A DNA stretch of 6,550 nt from Verrucomicrobiota bacterium. GTDB taxonomy: Bacteria > Verrucomicrobiota > Verrucomicrobiia > Verrucomicrobiales > DEV007. The stretch covers positions 1-6,550 of the forward strand of contig JAQCER010000210.1 of NCBI GenBank assembly GCA_027618625.1, in the 5' to 3' direction. The notes below the pieces were generated by a model that saw nothing but the letters and a program-made list of their open reading frames with translations, searched no databases and was not told the DNA's origin. Shown one piece after another: positions 1 through 3,677 of this stretch (within the stretch, counting starts at the first letter, position 1; each line of letters starts with the position of its first letter). The translations under genes were made by a program, and so were the position numbers.

Positions 1-451
1 CCTTGCGGCCGTGCCACTTGTTGAACCACACCGAGAACTTGAACTTCAACTCCTTCACGAACATCGACAAATCGAACAATCGATCCTTCACCGCCATCGC
101 AGCTTTATGCACCGCAGGCGCATTGCCATTGCCCTGCCACATCCGAATCTGCCCCAACACCTGTCGCGTGTACTTCTCCGAGTTCAACAACTCCAGCCGC
201 TCAATAAAATCTTCATCCGACCACCCCGCCGTCGCCGCCTCCTTATTCGGCACCTCAATGAGCAGATGAAAATGATTGCTCATAAAGCACCAAGCCACCA
301 CCTCCACCCCCGCAAAAGCCGCCTGCTGGAATAGCAATTTGCGAAAATACTCCCGCTCCGCATCCCCCAGCACAAACCGCCGATCCACCACCCGCGAAAC
401 AACGTGGTAAAAACTGGAAATCGGGGAGTCTCCGAGGGGGCGCATTCTCAT
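1..451 (-). CDS. REP-associated tyrosine transposase (RAYT, Y1_Tnp/IS200-like), 3' end beyond the window
   Basis: Reading leftwards from the ATG at 451-449, the frame stays open for 150 codons to the window edge, so this is the N-terminal part of the gene. The protein has the HUH metal-binding motif of Y1 transposases in MSNHFHLLIEVP (His60 and His62), preceded by a hallmark N-terminus (FYHVVSRVVDRRFVLGDAE) and followed by the REP/DNA-contacting helical segment FVKELKFKFSVWFNKWHGRK at 131-150. Family knowledge: RAYTs are single-copy, domesticated relatives of IS200/IS605 transposases that nick single-stranded hairpin DNA and are linked to REP/BIME repeats. The nucleophilic Tyr normally follows the HUH motif. 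Here the last visible Tyr is Y94, and aromatic positions in the final helix are Phe/Trp, so the catalytic Tyr is either Y94 or beyond the edge. Start choice: ATG 451 or ATG 445 (six bases downstream) both give a normal N-terminus; GTG 460-458 is in frame but adds only Val-Leu-Pro. The family is very frequent in Verrucomicrobiota. Confidence 0.88.
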   Translation of the reverse strand, partial: MRMRPLGDSPISSFYHVVSRVVDRRFVLGDAEREYFRKLLFQQAAFAGVEVVAWCFMSNHFHLLIEVPNKEAATAGWSDEDFIERLELLNSEKYTRQVLGQIRMWQGNGNAPAVHKAAMAVKDRLFDLSMFVKELKFKFSVWFNKWHGRK

Positions 452-481
452 GGGCAGCACTCTAGCACGAATTTCCCTCCT
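448..481 (-). promoter_or_regulatory. RBS plus 6-codon leader ORF overlapping the RAYT start (ATGA)
   Basis: On the minus strand the strong Shine-Dalgarno AGGAGGG (481-475) lies 23 nt from the RAYT ATG, which is too far. It lies exactly 6 nt from a GTG at 468-466. That GTG opens a 6-codon ORF (Val-Leu-Glu-Cys-Cys-Pro) whose TGA (450-448) overlaps the transposase ATG (451-449) as ATGA. This arrangement would make transposase synthesis depend on termination and re-initiation. What is seen is the geometry; coupling is inferred. Alternatively the ribosome uses the in-frame GTG at 460-458, 14 nt from the same SD. Confidence 0.4.
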
Positions 482-496
482 GTAAAGTACCTGTCA
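481..496. repeat. Imperfect GTAC-centred palindrome beside the RAYT gene
   Basis: TGTAAAGTACCTGTCA is an imperfect inverted repeat centred on GTAC (487-490). Five of eight symmetric pairs match: both outer pairs, both GTAC pairs and one in between. The right half TGACAGGTAC (minus strand) looks like one arm of a perfect palindrome whose other arm has decayed. RAYTs act on short palindromes near their own gene, so this is a candidate end or hairpin target, but the match is weak. Confidence 0.3.
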
Positions 497-532
497 CTAT
501 ATTTCTATATTTTTCCTCCTCTATATTTTTCC
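497..532. repeat. AT-rich short direct repeats (CTATATTTTTCC x2 plus a partial copy)
   Basis: The 12-mer CTATATTTTTCC occurs perfectly at 505-516 and 521-532, separated by TCCT, and is preceded by the partial copy CTATATTT at 497-504. The segment is distinctly AT- and pyrimidine-rich compared with the GC-rich genes on both sides. It lies between the stop of the minus-strand gene at 534-890 and the RAYT start. It could be a RAYT-associated flank, a promoter-like or regulator-binding tract, or simple sequence slippage; nothing decides between them here. Confidence 0.65.
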
Positions 533-533
533 C

Positions 534-890
534 TCACGAATCGTACTTTTTGCGAGCGAAGGCCACCTCAGCTTCTTTCACCTTGGCCTCAGTGAGCCCG
601 AACATCTCTCGGAACTCTGCCGGCATGTCAGCCGTCTTGATTCGAACAATCCCCTCATCCGTGAGCACCGATACAGTCGTCGCGGTGATGTTTTGAATTC
701 CTTCCGCGTTGTAAGTATGGCCGGACTCCGTGGTAAAACTGCTGTGCTCGCGTTGGTATTTTGCAATTTTCCCAGGGATCGCTGAATCCTGAGCAACCAT
801 CGACTGCTGGGCACCGATCAGGATTACAGCCCACAAAGAGACGCAGCAGACAGTCCGCAGCAGCTTCCCACCGATTCGTTCATTCATCAT
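534..890 (-). CDS. Small exported protein of unknown function, PVC-type C-terminal motif
   Basis: 118 aa. The N-terminus has a positively charged stretch (Arg5, Lys9, Arg12) and a hydrophobic core at about residues 13-27, followed by a plausible signal peptidase I site after SMVA (residue 33), so the mature protein of about 85 aa should be periplasmic or secreted. Residues 50-98 (SSFTTESGHTYNAEGI..., VSVLTDEGIVRIKTADMP and AEFREMFGL) match a pattern I recognise from many small Verrucomicrobiota/Planctomycetota proteins: a beta-rich segment of the type 'T..G.tY....V....G....h..GiarI...dLP.e....fGy'. The pattern is familiar but its function is not known to me. The C-terminus is a charged helix rich in Lys and Glu. 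The frame is bounded upstream by a TGA at 893-891, so the ATG at 890-888, or the adjacent ATG at 887-885, is the start. It lies 82 bp upstream of the RAYT on the same strand and is divergent from the DUF1080 gene. Confidence 0.75.
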   Translation of the reverse strand: MMNERIGGKLLRTVCCVSLWAVILIGAQQSMVAQDSAIPGKIAKYQREHSSFTTESGHTYNAEGIQNITATTVSVLTDEGIVRIKTADMPAEFREMFGLTEAKVKEAEVAFARKKYDS

Positions 891-920
891 TCATCAAAGT
901 CATAGTCATTCTTTCCTTGT
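880..920 (-). promoter_or_regulatory. RBS and 9-codon leader ORF overlapping the small exported protein start
   Basis: The only SD-like sequence, AAGGAAAG (918-911), sits directly before an ATG at 909-907 that is out of frame with the gene. That ATG opens Met-Thr-Met-Thr-Leu-Met-Asn-Asp-Glu and stops at TGA 882-880, overlapping the first codons of the 534-890 gene. The gene's own ATG at 890 has no good SD. Ribosomes terminating at 880 could restart at 890 or 887. The alternative is that the SD is fortuitous. Confidence 0.3.
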
Positions 921-1072
921 CGAAATAGCGACCATAAGCTGCGCCTGCCACCCCCTCCCGTCCAGCAATATCACCCCGGGGCGCAACATCCGGGACAAAT
1001 TCACCTGAATTCACCGACATTGCGTGCCTTTGTCATTGATTCTACCTGACCTCATCGGGTTGACTCCGAGAC
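891..1072. promoter_or_regulatory. Divergent intergenic region between the exported protein and the DUF1080 gene
   Basis: These 182 bp separate two genes that point away from each other, so both promoters should lie here. I could not find a convincing -35/-10 pair for either side. Visible structure: an 8-bp direct repeat at 998-1015, the palindromes CCCCGGGG (974-981) and TGAATTCA (1006-1013), and a weak hairpin CCCGG...CCGGG (975-994). No coding signal is evident. Confidence 0.4.
998..1015. repeat. AATTCACC direct repeat with 10-bp period
   Basis: AATTCACC occurs at 998-1005 and again at 1008-1015, so the start-to-start distance is 10 bp, about one helical turn. This is the spacing expected when two protein subunits bind the same DNA face. 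Its position 58-75 bp upstream of the DUF1080 ATG suits an activator or operator site. Functional assignment is inference. Confidence 0.35.
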
Positions 1073-1716
1073 ATGCAAAATGCAAAATTCCTCACATTGG
1101 CAGGCGTCATGGCCGCCCTGGCGACTTCCTTTTTACCTGCACAAGAATTGCCTCTTTTCAATGGCAAGAATCTCACCGGCTGGGAAGGAGACCCCAAGGT
1201 GTGGCGGGTCGAAGATGGAGCCATCGTTGGCGGTTCGCTCGCTGGCAACCCGCAGAACGAATTCCTCGCCTTTAAAGAGCGGGTCGGTGATTTCATCCTG
1301 AAGTTTGATTACAAGCTGACCGGGACCGAGGGCTTCATCAACGGTGGAGTCCAGTTTCGCAGCGAGCGGATCAAGGATCCGGCACACGAAATGCGCGGTT
1401 ACCAGGCAGACATTGGCGCAGGATATTCCGGGGCGCTGTATGACGAATCCAGGCGGAACAGGATGCTCGCTCAGCCCGCACCTGAACTCGTGGAAAAAAA
1501 GAAAAGAAGGACGATTGGAATTCCTGCGAAGTTCGTGCGGAGGGCAAGCATATCCAACTTTTCCTCAATGGCGTAAAGACTGTCGACTACACCGAAACAG
1601 AAGCCGAAATCGAAGTAGCCGGCCTCATTGCTCTTCAGATTCATGGCGATTGCAAGGCAGTGATCGCGTTCCGCAATCTGACTCTAACCAAACTACCAGC
1701 CGTGAAGAAAAAGTAG
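1073..1716 (+). pseudogene. Secreted DUF1080 (3-keto-disaccharide hydrolase-like) protein, frame interrupted at about 1495-1501
   Basis: The N-terminus (MQNAKF, then a hydrophobic stretch ending in LPAQ) is a signal peptide. It is followed by DUF1080 hallmarks: LPLFNGKNLTGWEG, WRVEDGAIVGG, a central GGVQFRSER, and HEMRGYQADIGAGYSGALYDE. In the starting frame the protein then degenerates (KKKRRTIGIPAK...) and stops at 1574-1576 after 167 aa. From about 1501 the -1 frame restores the missing half of the domain: KKDDWNSCEVRAEGKHIQLF, LNGVKTVDYTETEAEIEVAG, LIALQIHGD and FRNLTLTKLP, ending at TAG 1714-1716. The joined product would be about 214 aa, a normal size for a single-domain member. The junction is a run of seven A followed by G. 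Family knowledge: these beta-sandwich proteins are abundant and exported in Verrucomicrobiota/Planctomycetota and act in sugar metabolism. It is either a recent frameshift mutation, a homopolymer sequencing error (one missing A), or a gene decoded by -1 frameshifting. The start ATG at 1073 has only a weak upstream GAG. Confidence 0.85.
1495..1501 (+). other. A AAA AAG heptamer at the DUF1080 frame break
   Basis: In the starting frame the codons are GAA (1493) AAA (1496) AAG (1499), so 1495-1501 reads A AAA AAG in exactly the phase of the classic bacterial -1 slippery heptamer (as in E. coli dnaX). A -1 slip here leads straight into GAA AAG AAG GAC GAT TGG, the correct continuation of the DUF1080 domain. 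I see no strong internal SD about 10 nt upstream and no strong downstream hairpin (only CGAA-G-TTCG and the palindrome GGAATTCC nearby), which weakens the programmed-frameshift case. The run of seven A could also cause transcriptional slippage. Confidence 0.5.
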
Positions 1717-1771
1717 ACGAAGTTGCTTTCGACTGGAAATTGCGCAAGCTCAATCGTTACACCCGCAGAGA

Positions 1772-2935
1772 ATGCACGAAGAATCGTCAAGAAAAATCGC
1801 CGCACGCCTGCGAGAAGGCGTGCTGGGTCCGATGAAGCAGTGGTTCACTGGCAAGGATGAGATCATTGATCTGCTGGGGCTATGTCTGGTGGGTGGTGAA
1901 AACCTTTTCATTCTGGGGCCGCCTGGAACCGCGAAGAGCGCGCTGGTGCGGGAACTTGGATTGCGCATTCACGGTCGCACTTTTGAGTATCTCCTTACAA
2001 GATTCACTGAACCTAATGAGTTGTTCGGCCCGTTCGACATTCGGAAGTTAAGAGAAGGCGTGCTTGAGACGAACACGGAAGGAATGTTGCCGGAGGCTTC
2101 CATCGTCTTCCTCGATGAACTTCTGAATGCAAACAGCGCCATCCTCAACAGTGTGCTCACTGTGTTGAATGAACGCGTTCTGCGGCGGGGACGTGAAGTG
2201 ATTGACCTGCCGCTGCTGACAGTCGTGGGTGCCAGTAACCATCTTCCTGAAGAAGAAGCGCTGCAGGCCCTTTTCGACCGCTTCCTTCTGAGAGTGCGCA
2301 GCGACAACGTTCCCGACGAGCACCTTGCTGAAGTGCTGGCGGCTGGTTGGGAGATGGCGGCAAAGGAAAGCGAGCAGCGTCCCTCTCCGGTTTCCGCCGA
2401 TGAAATCCGAAGGCTGCAAAAAGCCCTGCCGTCAGTCAGTCTACTGCCTGCTCTGAACGCTTTCGTCGCGATGGTAAGGCGGCTGCGCACATCCGGGATC
2501 CCCATATCGGATCGACGAGCTGTAAAGTTGCAGCGTCTGATCGCAGCAAGCGCGCTGCTGTGCGGTCGCGGTGAAGCAAACATCAGCGATCTCTGGGTGC
2601 TGCGCTACATCTGGGACACCGAGGAACAACAGGAATTGCTGCGATCAGTCGTCGACGATGTCATCGCCGAACCGGCAAAAGAAAGAGACAGCCATCCCCT
2701 CGCCCGCAACCAGGGACTGCCAGATCCGGAGCTGCTCGCATCGGAAATTGAGGCCGTGACATCCACTCTCAAGGGAACGGAAACTGGAGATCCGCAGCGC
2801 GCCATCGCCAGAGATCGGCTGATATTGCTCGCTGCTCGCAGCCAGTGGATCCGCAATGCTGAGCAGCGCGCCTTCGTGCATGCAAAACTGGAGGCGGCCT
2901 GGATGCTGGCGGGCGATCCGGAAGAAGCCGCATGA
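1772..2935 (+). CDS. MoxR/RavA-type AAA+ ATPase of a MoxR-vWA-propeller ternary system
   Basis: 387 aa, cytosolic. The AAA+ core is complete: Walker A GPPGTAKS (49-56), the MoxR-typical RFTEPNELFGPFDI (77-90), Walker B IVFLDELLNAN (111-121; Asp115-Glu116), sensor 1 VVGASNHLPE (Asn156), an arginine-finger segment ALFDRFLLRV (Arg170/Arg174), and sensor 2 in the lid, ISDRRAVKL (245-253). The LWVLRYIWDTEEQQ stretch (274-287) is typical of the RavA/MoxR lid. Family knowledge: MoxR ATPases form hexameric rings that remodel client proteins and usually work with a vWA-domain partner encoded next door, as here. It is shorter than E. coli RavA (about 500 aa), and its C-terminal helical region of about 90 residues shows no separate domain that I recognise. 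ATG 1772 has a short purine tract (CAGAGA) just upstream. It is the first gene of the operon, 55 bp after the DUF1080 stop, and ends 4 bp before the next ATG. Confidence 0.93.
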   Translation: MHEESSRKIAARLREGVLGPMKQWFTGKDEIIDLLGLCLVGGENLFILGPPGTAKSALVRELGLRIHGRTFEYLLTRFTEPNELFGPFDIRKLREGVLETNTEGMLPEASIVFLDELLNANSAILNSVLTVLNERVLRRGREVIDLPLLTVVGASNHLPEEEALQALFDRFLLRVRSDNVPDEHLAEVLAAGWEMAAKESEQRPSPVSADEIRRLQKALPSVSLLPALNAFVAMVRRLRTSGIPISDRRAVKLQRLIAASALLCGRGEANISDLWVLRYIWDTEEQQELLRSVVDDVIAEPAKERDSHPLARNQGLPDPELLASEIEAVTSTLKGTETGDPQRAIARDRLILLAARSQWIRNAEQRAFVHAKLEAAWMLAGDPEEAA

Positions 2936-2939
2936 CCAG

Positions 2940-3677
2940 ATGAGCCGACCGACGTGGGCAGTCGAGCTTGCTGCCGCGGATGCCGAATCCGCACAGGTGC
3001 TGCGTCTCACTCACGGAGTCGAGGCACGTTTTACCGATGACCGATCAGCTCTCTGGCTGCGGGGAACCGACCTCGATCCCGAGACATTGAACGTCGTCCG
3101 GACACTGCCGAGCCTGCGTCGCCTGACTCTTCTGGAAGATGGCCGTGGTATCATTGAAGGAAAAACCGTGCCGTCGATCACTCTGTCTGGTTCTGGCTGG
3201 TTGCCGCTGCGTCACCTTTCGTCACTGAAACCTCCGCCGATGCGATTAGGCGGAACCGCAAGCGCCTTCGCCACGCTGCGACTGATCCCGGATAGGAACG
3301 AATCGCGCGCTGACGTCTTGTGCGTGCCTTTTCGGACATGGCACGACTACGCGATCACGGCCGCCGCCATTCGACTCGCACCACTGCGCTTTGCAGCATC
3401 GGAGGACGGACGGGCGATCATCCACGGTAGCCCTCTCCCGCCACTGCTCGGCCAGTTTTTCACCATTCAAAACGGCATCGCGACACCTGCTGGCCTGACC
3501 CTTTCCCCTTCGATCGCACCCGCGCTGCTCGCCGCCCATTTTCAGCTGAACGAAGGCGACATCCTGCTGTTTCACGAAGATGAAACGTGCGAGCTGATCG
3601 ATGCTTCTGGACTGGCGCTGGCATCTCGTAGCGCCGTTCGCGAGACAGCCATAGCCCTTGCTGCCACCGAGCAATGA
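2940..3677 (+). CDS. bpX0/bpX1-like partner protein of the ternary system (unknown function)
   Basis: 245 aa, no signal peptide or membrane segment. I do not recognise an enzymatic motif. The assignment rests on context: between a MoxR ATPase and a vWA-propeller protein, with near-zero spacing, it occupies the place of the small bpX proteins in these systems. Visible in the sequence: an N-terminal segment with ALWLRGTDLD (37-46), a repeated-leucine stretch LPSLRRLTLLEDG (56-68), a hydrophobic GWLPLRHLSSLKPPP (86-100), RTWHDYAITAAAIRLAPLRF (132-151), and a central/C-terminal part alternating short beta strands with Gly/Pro turns. A longer frame starts at ATG 2856, but its first 28 codons lie inside the ATPase gene and are Arg/Trp/Cys-rich out-of-frame sequence, so ATG 2940 (with GGAAGAAG 11 nt upstream) is preferred. 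Its TGA overlaps the next ATG (ATGA, 3674-3677). Confidence 0.82.
   Translation: MSRPTWAVELAAADAESAQVLRLTHGVEARFTDDRSALWLRGTDLDPETLNVVRTLPSLRRLTLLEDGRGIIEGKTVPSITLSGSGWLPLRHLSSLKPPPMRLGGTASAFATLRLIPDRNESRADVLCVPFRTWHDYAITAAAIRLAPLRFAASEDGRAIIHGSPLPPLLGQFFTIQNGIATPAGLTLSPSIAPALLAAHFQLNEGDILLFHEDETCELIDASGLALASRSAVRETAIALAATEQ

Noticed and set aside
3..334. Plus-strand frames of 88 and 107 aa at the left edge
   Set aside because: They are antisense shadows of the RAYT gene; they have biased His/Arg/Leu composition, while the minus frame shows clear transposase motifs.
974..994. CCCGG...CCGGG hairpin in the divergent intergenic region
   Set aside because: Only a 5-bp stem with a 10-nt loop and no T-run; not a credible terminator.
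1030..1058. TTGTCA as a possible -35 box upstream of the DUF1080 gene
   Set aside because: No TATAAT-like -10 box lies 16-18 bp downstream, so a promoter could not be supported.
1740..1747. TTGCGCAA palindrome between the DUF1080 stop and the MoxR start
   Set aside because: An isolated 8-bp palindrome with no flanking symmetry or T-run; not enough for an operator or terminator.
1344..1835. 163-aa plus-strand frame overlapping the DUF1080 and MoxR genes
   Set aside because: It is out of frame with both domain halves; composition is Ser/Arg/Cys-rich and no motif is recognisable.
1969..2583. 204-aa minus-strand frame opposite the MoxR gene
   Set aside because: Ser/Arg-rich antisense shadow of a well-supported AAA+ coding sequence.
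2856..2939. Upstream extension of the 245-aa gene from ATG 2856
   Set aside because: These codons overlap the ATPase gene out of frame, have odd Cys/Trp/Arg composition, and ATG 2940 fits the operon spacing and has a purine-rich RBS.
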